Source of the DNA: Takakia lepidozioides
Taxonomy: Eukaryota > Streptophyta > Takakiopsida > Takakiales > Takakiaceae
Direction of reading: 5' to 3'
NCBI GenBank assembly: GCA_030704615.1
Contig: CM060731.1
Coordinates: 89,136,756 to 89,200,755 of the forward strand
Length of the DNA: 64,000 nt
Below are positions 47,101-59,100 of the stretch, piece after piece. Within the stretch, counting starts at the first letter, position 1; each line of letters begins with the position of its first letter. Below the pieces are notes generated by a model, which saw nothing but the letters and a program-made list of their open reading frames with translations, did not search any database and was not told where the DNA came from. Both the position numbers and the translations under genes were made by a program.

Positions 47101-50100
47101 ACCTTGAATAACAGGACAAGAGGTGACCAAGTGCAGTGGACTTGTGAGAAATCCCAAACTGGGGAACGTTCCATTGTGGACTATATCATAATGGACAAAA
47201 ATTTGTTTCCCCAGTGTGCCAATGTGTTGATCGACAGAACTGATATTGGTACCTCTGACCACTTCCTGGTTTGGACTGAGATCAAAAGGTGTTTTCCCAA
47301 CACCAAGAGATCTGTGAAACGTTCGACTATGCCAAATTCCCAGTCAGAAAGGTAACGTTTCTGCCTCCCGAAGTCGATGGCAATGTCAAGCAATTGAACA
47401 TTTAAATGGATATAAAGCTGGTGGACCTGATGGTATTGTCAACGAGCTTATCAAGCACGGTGGCGATCCCATGATAGAGGCCCTAGTTCTCCTCTTTAAC
47501 CTTATCTGGAAGACTGAAATGATCCCCTTTCGCTGGCGACAGGGGGTCATTGTCAATCTATACAAGAAGGGTGACAGAAGAACCGGGGAACTACTGTGGC
47601 ATCACGCTCCTCAATGCTGTTGGCAAGACATTCTGCAGAGTTATAAGTACTGGTCTCGAGGTTGATCTGGAGTCTAGAGGTTGTTTCCACGAAGGCCAAG
47701 CTGGCTTTCGGCGAAACAGGGGCTGTGTGGATCATATCTTCACTCTAAGCCAGATTATCCAGGGAAGGAAAAAAGAAGGGAAACCCACTTATGTTTTTTT
47801 CCTGGATGTCAAAAAGGCTTATGACACAGTGTGGAGAGATGGCCTATGGTTCCGCCTCTGGTCTTGTGGGATCAAAGGAAAGATGTGGAGAGTTGTCCAC
47901 AACTTGTATGCTCACACCAAAAGCTGTGTCACTGTTAACGGACAGAAGTCCAACTTCTTTGACATAGACCAAGGTGTAGCTCAAGGATGTACTCTCTCCC
48001 CTCTGCTCTTCAATGTTTTTATCAATCAACTCCTCGAGGATGTGGAAAGTGAGGGATTTGAGTTAAGGGTGGGTGATACCACCATACCAGCCCTTATGTT
48101 TGCGGATGACTTCGCAGGCATAGGGGAGACTCCAACCAATCTCCAGGAGTTGATTGATTGCGCGAAGAGATACTCTGATCTTTGGGGGCTAGAGGCTAAT
48201 GTCAGCAAATGTGCAGTGGTAGCATTCAACGACAGAGGAGAGGGAGGAAGTAATCTTAAGTGGCAGTGGGGTAGCCAAGAGATCCCGGTCCTCCCTTCCT
48301 ACACTTACCTGGGCGTTGAGTTTTCCTCCAATTGTAATTGGGATGCACATATCCGGAAAGTTGTTCAAACTGGCAAGGGCAAAGCTCTGGGGCTCACTAA
48401 ATTTTTCCACTGCAGAGGGGTCAACTCTGAGGTTAAGAAAACCATGCTTTGTCGCGTTATTAGACCTGCCTTGGAGTACGGATCTGCTATATGGGTTGAT
48501 AACTCCAACCAGGCTAAGTCTCTAGAATCCATTCAAGTGGGGGTGCTTAAGGAGTGTATGTCAGCATGCTCCAAAACAGCCAATGTGGCTGTTCGGGGTG
48601 AGTTTGGCATTCCGTCCTTAAGCTCCCGACGAGATGATTTCAAGGTCAGATGGTGGGGTCAGCTGCAACATATGCCCAACACCAGATATACTAAGTTAAT
48701 CGACTCTATATCTTGGAAACAGGACCACCCTGTCAAACAGGCCAAGTCCTGGCAGAAGAGAGTAGAAGAGATTCTCAAGGACCTGGACCTGGATCCGCAA
48801 GTCTTGACCCTGCTGGATAAATCTGACTTAGGGGCTGTAGTGTCCGAAGCCATGTCTGTTGCCATGAGATTGTCTGATGAAAATGAAGTTAGGCAGAAAA
48901 CTTCCCTGAACTTGTTTCCAGTCAGTGACATGGGGGAGGACATCTTGGATGACCTCAAGGGTCTACCCACTCTCGGCACTAGACTGAAATTTAAACTCAG
49001 GGCAGGAAGCCTACCTTTGAACAGCAAACAGAAGCAGAGAGGAAAGGGAGAGTGCAATTGCCCGTTGTGTGGGCAATCTGAAGACAGTATTCATTTTCTG
49101 ATACACTGTCCAGGGTTCTCTCACCAAAGAGACGCTCTCTTCAAATCTATCAAGGGAATTGTGCCTGTACCCCTGTTTACCAACTTTGATGCTTGTGTGA
49201 CGGGATTTCTAGAGGATATCTGGAAAACCCGGATTAATTGTATATATCAAGGTAAGTCTTACTACCAACGTCAGCCCCTGACAGAGGTAGGTTCTGTCCC
49301 TTTTGTTCCCGCTCAAACTGGGCGCAGGATCAATGGCCACAAGGCTACGGCAAACAACGTCTTATGAGTAAATCTATTTTCGAAACCATTATGTTTTTCT
49401 TAAAAGAAAATTACCTCAACAATAGGGTCGACTGTAATACATGCCTAATGTTTTGGAAATTACTTAGGCGAGGTGCCTAAATAATAAAAACGAATCTGCC
49501 TAATAATATTCCATTTTTATTAATTATTAGGCACGGAAGTGCCTAATAAGCTAGGTAAGTAGGGTACGTTTTGAGTCTAACTTTGTAAGAGTCACTTCAC
49601 TAACCAAAAAACTCAATGATCAAATCATGTCCTAGACGTTGTTTTATGTACATCTTCCTCTTGTCGTATCCTAATTTGATGGTCTCCACTATTTAAATCA
49701 ATCTTACTCATAATAGAAGCTCCTTCAAAGCATCCATCAAATAATCAATACGAGGCATAGGATAACGGTGTTTAATTGTAATCTTGTTCAATCCTTGATA
49801 ATCCATACACATCCGGTACAACTAGAAGAACTGGAGCAACAAATGGTGAATAACTTGGTCGAACACAATCTAACCTCAAGTACTCCAACATATTCCTAAC
49901 CACTTCTTCCTTGAAATTGGTCCTATAAGGAGGTCTACAAACAGGAATAAATCCCGGGATATGCTCAATCTTATGCTCAACATTTCTTCTAGGAGGTAAT
50001 ATACTCGGGAGCTCAGAACAGAACACACCTGCAAATTCAGCTTGGATTGCATGTGCCCAACTAGTTGATGCAATCTCAGGTTGTGGAATTATGGTGGTCT

Positions 50101-53100
50101 GTCCTTGTAACACCTCTTCCAAAACCATAGGTTCAGATCCCTTTTGATGACATCGCATGGCTGCAATTAATGACGTACCCGGCACATCTCTCTCCTCTAC
50201 CACCTTGCTCAAATTGATACACACGTGTATCGATGATAGGCTTTATTTGAACATGCCATGTTTCACCTAACACCAAATCATACCTAGCCAGCTTGGTAAT
50301 CTCAGAGCTCAAGTTTTCACGATACGCTTGAATGATAAATTGGAGACTAGGGATTTGCTTGTCCCATATCTCAGTTCCTTTCCCATCAGCCATCTCTACT
50401 CTGTATTGGTATTGCAAAGGCTCCATGGGAAAATTTAGTTTTTTAGCCATATGAGAACTAATCACATTATGTGTTGAACCAGTGTCAAACAACACAATAA
50501 TCTTCTCTCCCTCCACCTCTCCAAGCATTTTGATGAGATAAGCATAGTCAAAATGATACCCTTGGCTTGCTTCTGAGATAGGAAACAATTTGCTGCCTCT
50601 GCTATTGTCTTCTTCATGGTCACCAAACATGGCCTACACAAACCCTTAACAACTTGAGGAAGGACTGACTTTATGACACCTCATTGACTTGCATAATAGC
50701 TACCCTCTTGCGATTCTATGGGCAATCCTTCCATTGGTGCTGTCCTAAGCACCCAAAACAAAGACCCTCGAGTTTGGCCTTCTCTTTATGCTCTGGCGTT
50801 AGGGCTGATCTCTGAAATGCCCTTTAGGTCACAAGGCTATGGCAAACAGTCTTATGAGTACATTCTGAAATGCCCTTTCAGCCATAGAGGATTCTTTCTC
50901 TTATATCCAATCCTGGCCTGATTGGTTCCATCATTCATTGCTTCCCAAAGAATCATCTGGACTAGTTATTCTCACCCTCATTGACTACAGGATGACTTTG
51001 ACGGTTAACTCTCTATGGCCTCCAAAAAGGGCCCACCCCCGAAAGGGGGCAGTAGCCGTGAGGCGAAGTGGCTCTTAGTTACGCCGGCTTCGGCCGGAGT
51101 CTTCTCTCTATGGCTTCCAGCCATAGGGTCATTGTCAACCTATACAACCTATACTATCGAGGCATCACGCTTGTCAATGCAGTTCGCAAGATATTTTGCA
51201 GAGTTATAAGGTTGATCTGGAATCTAGAGGTTGTTTCCACGAAGGCCAAGTTGGCTTTCGGAGAAACAGGGGCTGTGTCGATCATATCTTCACTCTAAGC
51301 CAGATTATTCTATGGCTCCGACTCTGGTCATCTGGAGTCAAGGGAAAGATGCGGAGAGTGGTCCATAACTTGTATGCTCACACCAAAGCTGTGTCACTGT
51401 TAATGGACAGAAGTCTAACTTCTTTGACATAGACAAAGGTGAGCTCAAGGATGTACCCTCTCCCCTCTGCTCTTCAATGTTTCATCAATCAACTGCACGA
51501 GGATGTGGAAAGTGAGGGATTGGGTTAAGGTGGGTGATGCCACCATACCAGCCCTTATGTTTGCGGATGACTTCGCAGGCATAGGGGAGACTCGTTCCAA
51601 TCTTCAGGAGTTGCTTGATTGCGCGAAGAGATACTTTGACCTTTGGGGGCTAGAGGCTAACGTCAGTAAATGTGCAGTGGTGGCATTCAACGACCGAGCG
51701 GGGGGAGGAGGTGATCTCAAGTGGCAGTGGGGAAGCCAAGAGATTCTGGTCCTCCCTTCCTACACATACCTGGGCGTTGAGTTTTCCTCCAACAGTAATT
51801 GGGATGCACATATTCAGAAAGTTGTTTCAACTGGCAAGTGCAAAGCGCTGGGTCTCACTAAATTTTTCCACTGCAGAGGGATCAATTCTGAAGTAAAATA
51901 AAGCATGCTTTGCCACGTTATTAGGCCTGCCTTGGAGTACACATCTGCAGTATGGGTTGATAAGTCCAACCAGGCTAAGTCTCTAGAATCCATTCAAGTG
52001 GGGGTTGCTTAAGGAGTGGATGTCAGCATGCTCCAAAACAGTCAACGTGGCTGTTCAGGGTGAGTTTAGCATCCCTTCCTTAAGCTCCCAGCGAGATAAA
52101 TTCAAGGTCAGATGGTGGGGTCAGCTGCAACATACGTCTAATATCAGATATCCTAAGTTAATCGACTCTATATCTTGGAAGCAGGATCGCCCTGTCAACC
52201 AGGCTAAGTCCTGGCGGAAGAGAGTAGAAGAGATTCTCAAGGATCTGAATCTAAGCCCGCAAGTCTTGACCCTGCTGGATAAATCTGACTTAGAGGCTGT
52301 AGTGTCCAAAACCATGTCTGTTGCTAGGAAATTGTCTGATGAAAATGAAGTTAGGAAGAAAACTTCCCTGAACTTGTTTCCAGTCTGTGACATGGGAGAG
52401 GCCATCAGGGATGACCTCAAGGGTTTACCCACCCTCGGCACTGGACTGAAATTTAAACACAGGGTGGGAAGCCTACCTTTGAACAGCAAACAGATGCAGA
52501 GGAAAGAGGGATTGCAATTGCCCGTTGTGTGGGCAACCTGAAGACAATATTCATTTTCTGATTCTTTGTCCTCTCATGAGAGAGATGCCCTCTTCAAATC
52601 CATCAACGTAATTGTGCCTGAACCTCTGTTTACCAACTTATCTCGAGGCTGAGCCAAAACCCCACGTCCTTTTGGGGCCTAGGTATTGGGCAAACCACAC
52701 ACAGCAGATTAATGCTTGTGTGAAGGGATTCCTAGAGGATATCTGGAAAACTTGGATTAGTAGTCTGTTCCAAGGTAAGTCATACTACCGGCGTCAGCCC
52801 CTGACAAAGGTAGTTTCTGTCCATTTGTGTTCCCCTCAAACTGAGCGCGGGGTCAATGGCCACAAGGCTACAGCAAACAACGTCTTATGCAGTGTTGGGC
52901 GGTTATTTGAATTCTCTCTAATACCCGGCGGTTACCTATCCGGTGTTATATATATATGACTGGCGGAGGTGAAAAAATGAAGCAACCGGTCCAATTAGGA
53001 ACCGGCGGAGGTCAGACATTCAAATAACCGAGCAAAGAACCTTCTAAAGAACTGCCCAATACCCACGGTTATTTAATGAAAACCGCCAGTTATTTGAGGT

Positions 53101-56100
53101 TTTTGCAAGTAACCGTAATCGCAGGTTATATGTAGCCATAAAGAATTTAATAACCACGACCGTAGGTTAGTAGTTTCCTAAAATTTGAAGCAACCGGAAC
53201 CGCCGGTTATGAAATAAATCAAATAACCGCCCAACACTGGTCTTATGAGTACATTCTATGGCTTCCAGCAACTCACTTCTAGCTTTCTCTACCTCAGGTC
53301 TGATATCATCTCTCACACCTAGCACAAAGAAGGTAACCTGAATTCCATCAGTAACTTCTCGAGGCAATTTCAAAGTAAGTTGATGAAACAATATGTTGAT
53401 GCCTTTTAAGGGTAAGTTTGTTGTCGATTTTATTCATGACATTCTTGTCTACAGTAGAACCGTTGAGGAACATGTAGTTTACCTTCATCAGTTTTGGCTA
53501 CGCTATGGAAAGCTACACTATATGCCAATACAAGTAAATGTGCGTCATTCAAGCTTGAGGTCGAATATCTTGGACATATAGTGTCAATTATGAAAGATGG
53601 ATCCCAAGAAAGTAAATGCTCAAATGGCCTAGCCCCTTGATGTGACACCTTTGAGGTCATTTCTGGGTTTGGCTGGTTTCTATCAGAAGTAATCCAAAAT
53701 TACTCAAAGATAACAACCCCAATGACTGTTTTGCTACAAACTAACTCGTTATTTGATAGGACTGAGACACAACAGAAAAGTTTGGATCTTCTAAAGTATG
53801 CAGTTGCTACGGCACCTATGCCAACGATTGTAGATCCTCAAAAGCCTTTTGTGGTTGAAACGGATGCAAGTGGCATAGCAATTGGACCCGTCTTAGTCAA
53901 GAAGATCGGCCAATAGGAAGCTGAATCAAACTAAACAGCGATATCCTACACATGAGCAAGAGTTGTATGCTGTCATATATGCTCTGAAGGTAATGAGAAA
54001 TTATTGGTATGGAGCACAATTTATAGTTTATACGAATTACAAGACCCTCCTTGCCTTTCTTTTGTAACCAACCTGATCTCTCGGGAAAACAAGCTAGATG
54101 GTTAGAATTGATGCAAGAATTTCATATTGAGATGCGATATAGGAAGGGTAAAAGTAACGTGGTTGCTGATGCACTATCTCGTATTATGGATCAAATGAGT
54201 TTTACAGTGATAGAGTGTATCTTATTGATGAGATAAGAGCAGCTCAAGACCTGGATGAGTATATCCGAAGTGTGTGGACAAGGGTTAACCAAGATGCTAT
54301 TGCACAAAGGGAGGGATCAGCTTCTTCTGAGACCACCAAAAAATTTCACACGTTCATCACATATATTCAAGGGCGCAGCAAAAAGATATGTTTTTTGCTT
54401 CGGGGTGCACCTGCGCCCCGGATCATGACAAATGATTCATCTCCCCGCCGCGGCGGAAGTGCATATCTTTCCGGGACGAATACGAATAAAAGCCTTCTAC
54501 CCACAGTCATCGGCTCTACCTCAAACATCATTGGGCCTGGAGTGTTGAAAAGAAATGGAAAGATCTATGTTCCCAAGCTCCAAGAACTTCGAAAGAAAGT
54601 TCTTAGAAAATGTCATGATGGTCTGACACATCGTTTCACATGTCAAGCAGGACATCCTAGGGTTGAGAAAACCTATGAGCTAGTACAAAGGCATTTTTGG
54701 TGGCCTAAGCTCAAGACAAGTGTGTATGATTATGTGACACATCAATTCACATGTCAAGTTACTAAAGCAGAATGTCAACAATCTCCAGGAATTTTGCATT
54801 CCACAGCGTTAGTGAGAAAGCATTTCTATGGATTTTATTACTGACTTGCCCAAGACACAATGTGGGAAAGATGCAGTTATAGTAGTTGTGGACAGGTTAT
54901 CTAAGATGGCGCATTTTATCCCTATCAAGAAGATGGTTGGAGCTCCTGAGGTGGCACAGTTATTCATTCACAATATTTTTCGGTTACATGGATTGCCCAA
55001 GTCCAAGGTGTCGGATAGACATCCTAGATTTATGAGTCTTTTCTGAACAGCTGTTTTTCATGTATTGGAAACCAAGTTGAGCATTAATAGTGGAGATCAT
55101 GTACAAAGTGATGGACAGACCGAGCGGGTCAACCAAGTTCTAGAGGATATGGTACGAGCCTAGGTGGGTGAGAAACAAACTACATGGGAAAGACATTTGC
55201 CATTATTGGAGTTTGCCTACAATGACAAGAAACATTCCTCTACAGGGGTAAGTCCATTTCGAGTTAGTATATGGCTATAGACCAGCCAGCCCAGTTACTC
55301 TTGGTGTTTCAAAGAATGAAGTATCTAGTGAAATGGAGTTTGTAACTAGCAAGAACGCAACGCTAAATATTCACAAGGGCCAAGACGTACGCGGATTAGA
55401 AGCACATGTACACAGAGTTTGTGGAAGGGGGCAGAGTCTTCCTTTTGATCCATCTTCAGGCACTACCCTTGACAAAGGGAAGAGCAAAAAGAAAAGTTGC
55501 AGGAAGTTTATCACGGTATTGTGGACCCTGGCTGATTGTGAAACGAATTAATGATGTAGCATTATAAGCTGAAGCTTCCAGATTTATGAAAGATACATCC
55601 AATGTTTCATGTTAGCAAGCTCAAGAGATACTTGCATGACAGGGATAACTTATTTGAAGGCACTATACTTCTACAGGAGGCTGACAGTGACGAGCATGGA
55701 CCTTGGCGAATCTTGGATAGAAGAGAGCGCAGGTTACGTTGTCAGCTTATCAAAGAGTGCTTGGTTGCATGACAGAGGCTTCCACTTACCGATGCCACTT
55801 GGGAGTCTGAGCAAACGTTAAAGAAGCAGTACCCAGAGTTTCTCATTGATCTTGAAGGGGTAGAGAATGTCACGGACTAGGTTCATGGCTAAGCAAGGCT
55901 GGAAATAGAAAGTCATATCAGAAGCTAAAGAGACTTATGACCAAGCAAGGGAAGGTGAACAGTCAGAATGGCCATGGGTTAGGCCTTTGGGTAGCAACTA
56001 AGGGAATAACAAAGGGTATTGTCACAGCAAGGGGGATCCTTGGGTAGAAGGACCTGATGTGAGACTCTGGAGGAGACACAGGCCTGTCCTTGAAGAGCAA

Positions 56101-59100
56101 AGCTGAGAACATAGCAGGCTACAGGACTCCTTAGCAAGTAGCAAGCAGAGGATTCTAGGTTGGGCTCATACACTGCTAATGTAGAGACTGGTTTAAAGTA
56201 ATAAGACAGGACTGTGACAGTTCATGACCCCTCTGTTCACCACAATATTAATTATTATGTGTTTAATTGATTAGGTGGTCACTAATGCTGACAAATGTCA
56301 CGGAACTCCATAAACACTCTGTTTCAAGAAAACAAACCTCTTGAGGGTGTACTGGCAAGGAGAGTTGAGCTCTACATCTCTAGAGTCAAACACAAATGGG
56401 TAGATAGTGATAGAGATACACATAAGAAAATGAGACATACCGTCTTTTTCACCCAAAAGATAAAAGGGAATTGACGCAACTGCTTTCGTGCCTCCTTGGC
56501 TCCACTGCACACTGGCAGGGCGATATGGGTAGCCCACTGAAGGTCCCAGAATAGAGGAGCAGATTGCAGGTTCACGCATAAGTCCCAAATAGTCACGAGC
56601 CCGCCGCCACACTGATTTGTCCAAGACTTGATGAGACCGAGCCACCTGTGCGCATACCAACGGCCAACAAGACTCAAGCTGACGAGGGAAAGAAGTTCAT
56701 TACTTCCAGAGTAGGCCCAGAGGGCTATGGGGCCCACTGGAACTACAGAAGGAAACGAATAGGCCTGTCCAAATAGCCCAAAGGATGTTCAGAGAGAGTC
56801 CAGGAGGGTTGATATCCTGGAGGCTCCTCATCCCAGAAAGGAAGGCGAGTCTTTTGTGCGAACCCATTGGCTCACTTATTCGACAAGCTCTTGTGCTTAT
56901 GAGAGTGATAGTCGGCCTTCTCTAGGTCCATTCTTTAGGAGAAAATCATTCTACTCTGCATCACATAATCCAAGCAGCTTCACGTCAGAGCCTTCTTCTT
57001 CATGTCGTTTCCCTCTGGAGATGGGATTTGTGCTTCAAGATACAGTTCAAGGCCTTTTGCCTTGCCTCCATACTGGAGGTTGGCCTCTTTGTTGCCTTTT
57101 TGGCCTCACTTTTCTTGGCTCTGCTGAGGTGTTTTGTGCAGAGGTTTTCCAATGAAGTTAAATTGAGATTTTCCCCTTTCCTCTTCAAAACAAACAAAAT
57201 AATGAGTGAGAGGTGGGGGGGAGGAGAGAGGAACAGCATTTTTTTGTAAGCTTCTGGTCCACATGTCATTTGCAATATCTCGCTGGCTAAGACATCTGAA
57301 GAACAAACATTCAGCACCTGACAGTCCACTTAAAGAGGGATCTACAAAAGGCATACCTTGGCCAGGCACACCCGGGCTCTCGGACATAGCTCCCGGTGGC
57401 ATGTTGCAAGCTTTGCAATGGCAGTGACCACAAAACAAAGCAACCGGGACTGAGAGGCAATCCCAATTAGAGAACCTTCATCTCTCCGTTCAACATCTGC
57501 CTTAAAAGTAGCTGCTCGACTGTCCATGCCAAAAGTTTGTAGGAGTTAGAAGTTTGGAAAGTACATTAAAACCAAATTATGGACATACATATGTGTTCTA
57601 AGATGTAAATAAACAGATAATCTGCCTGTTCATTTCTTCTGTGGGAAAGGTGCATACATGCATGTCCCATAGACTGCAGTTCAACAAGAGCATCTGACAT
57701 CTTCCTACAATCTCTTTCCATCTTTCAGAGGGACCTAGATGAGCCACATCCATGGGTGACATAAGTGTCCAATTGCAGATTCCACAGCAGCACTGGGTAA
57801 GGTAGCTAAGTTGGTATGGAAGAACTGCTGAAAACATATAATTGGGAAATCCATACCTGTCTCTTCATGAATGAATAAGAGTTTCCGAAGCATACCTGGA
57901 TGAAAGATTCTCATAGAGTAGTAGCTCAAGGGTCTCAAAAAGTTCGCGGGCTGCATCTTTGTAGCAAAGCCCACCTCCCCCATGTTCACCTACTGCCCAA
58001 CACAGCTGCAGTGCTAATTCTGCCTGCAGAAATTAATAGATCAATTATGTGTGGCAGAGAAATGAAGAGAAGATGTAGTCAGGATTGCCTTTCAGTGGCC
58101 AGACTTCTGTTGGTGTTGCTATTGGTCTAGATAATTCTAGAAGCTGGGCCCCTAGCGTTTTTTAGCTTTTTGTCTTTCTGGTTTCTAAGTTTCGCTGAGG
58201 TGCTTCGGGAAGACGTTTCCCTGTAGGGTCTGTTCTGTGCTCTTTTTGCTTGAATAGGAGAAGAAAAAAGAAAGAAATATAAACTTCATTCATGAAAGAC
58301 TTAGAGGGTCTATGTGTTTTCGAGAGAGACCTCCCAGAGCCAATTGAGAGGGTTTTGGTTACCAGGCTATACAAGACTATCCCATTGTCATAGCACTGAC
58401 ACACACCCAACAACAATCAAGATACAGGTATTGAGTGTTTCCTGTAGGGTGTTGACATCATACAAGGAACACAATGTCATTCAAGCAGTGCTGTTGTCAT
58501 CCGCAATTCGGCAACAGATTTAACATTGCTAGTCAAACAGTCTTAGGGGAATGGCGCAAGAGAATGTCATTAGATGTTCTTTCATGTAGCCTTGTGGCCA
58601 TAGACCCTGCGCCCAGTTTGGGTGGAAAGAGGGAACAGACACCACGTTTCTGAGGGGCCCACTCCAGTAGTGGGACTTACCTTGGCACAAACAATTAGTT
58701 CGGGCTTACCAGATTTCCTCCAGAGAGCCCTTTACACAAGCATCGATCTGCTGTGTGTGAGCTGCCAGCGATGAAACCCAACAGGGTCAGGGCTTTAGAA
58801 TCAGCCTCAAGATATTGGAAGTTGGTGAACAGAGGTTCAGGGACTATGTTCTTGACAGTCCTGAAGGGCACAAGAGTTAGAGAGAGAATGTATTCATAAG
58901 ACGTAGTTTGCCGTAGCCTTGCGGCCATTGACCCGTGCCCAGTTTGAGCGGACCACAAAGGGACAGAAACTACCTTTGTAAGGGGCTGACGCCGGTAGTA
59001 TGACTTACCTTGAAACAAACAATTGATCCGAGTTTTCCAGATATCCTCTAGAAATCCGTTCACACAAACTCAATCTGCTGTGTGTGATTTGCCCAATAAC

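Larger units (their letters stand above)
45240..49372 (+). mobile_element. LINE copy 1
   Basis: A non-LTR retrotransposon with a 15-bp target duplication, TCTATTTTCGAAACC, at 45225-45239 and 49373-49387, inserted in the MITE. It has an endonuclease and a reverse transcriptase and ends in CAACGTCTTATGAGTAAA without a long poly-A. The 5' untranslated region (45240-45669) has strong hairpins, for example GTATGCT...AGCATAC at 45541-45560. A deletion between endonuclease and RT makes it defective. Confidence 0.9.
45095..49563. mobile_element. TA-flanked MITE, split by a LINE
   Basis: Two halves, 45095-45239 and 49388-49563, belong to one element of roughly 320 bp. The ends are inverted and share TTACCTAGCTTATTAGGCA (left from 45104, right complementary to 49540-49558). 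TA dinucleotides at 45095-45096 and 49562-49563 fit a TA target duplication, and removing the insert joins the two halves of the surrounding gag across the single TA. TGCCTAAT words recur inside. TA targets suggest the Tc1/mariner group; no transposase is present. Confidence 0.8.
49630..53391 (-). pseudogene. Inverted gag-protease-RT block of the Ty3/gypsy element
   Basis: Read from 53391 down to about 49635 on minus: gag C-terminus ([18 protein letters not shown], 53391-53271), then, past nested insertions, gag with a zinc knuckle [13 protein letters not shown] (near 50730-50770), protease with [11 protein letters not shown] (near 50470-50500) and the RT start ([23 protein letters not shown], then a diverged catalytic N-terminal part to about 49640). 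The flanking gag N-terminus and RT C-terminus are on plus. RT sequence expected between 'IRQEEDVHK' and 'MLMPFKGKF' is missing, so the inversion came with a small deletion. Confidence 0.8.
44322..56219 (+). mobile_element. Ty3/gypsy element with nested insertions, in the last AP5Z1 intron
   Basis: LTRs at 44322-44710 and 55868-56219 start TGTCACGG and end in GACA. The flanking 5 bp are GTCCA (44317-44321) and GTTCA (56220-56224), one transition apart. PBS, gag, protease, RT, RNase H and integrase remnants are all present, but a central block is inverted and five further insertions are nested inside. It lies antisense to AP5Z1. Confidence 0.9.

Noticed and set aside
57598-57837. An extra AP5Z1 exon between 57520 and 57895
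   Set aside because: Phases of 57896-58023 and 57357-57519 match directly, and the frame inside the interval shows no resemblance to the family.
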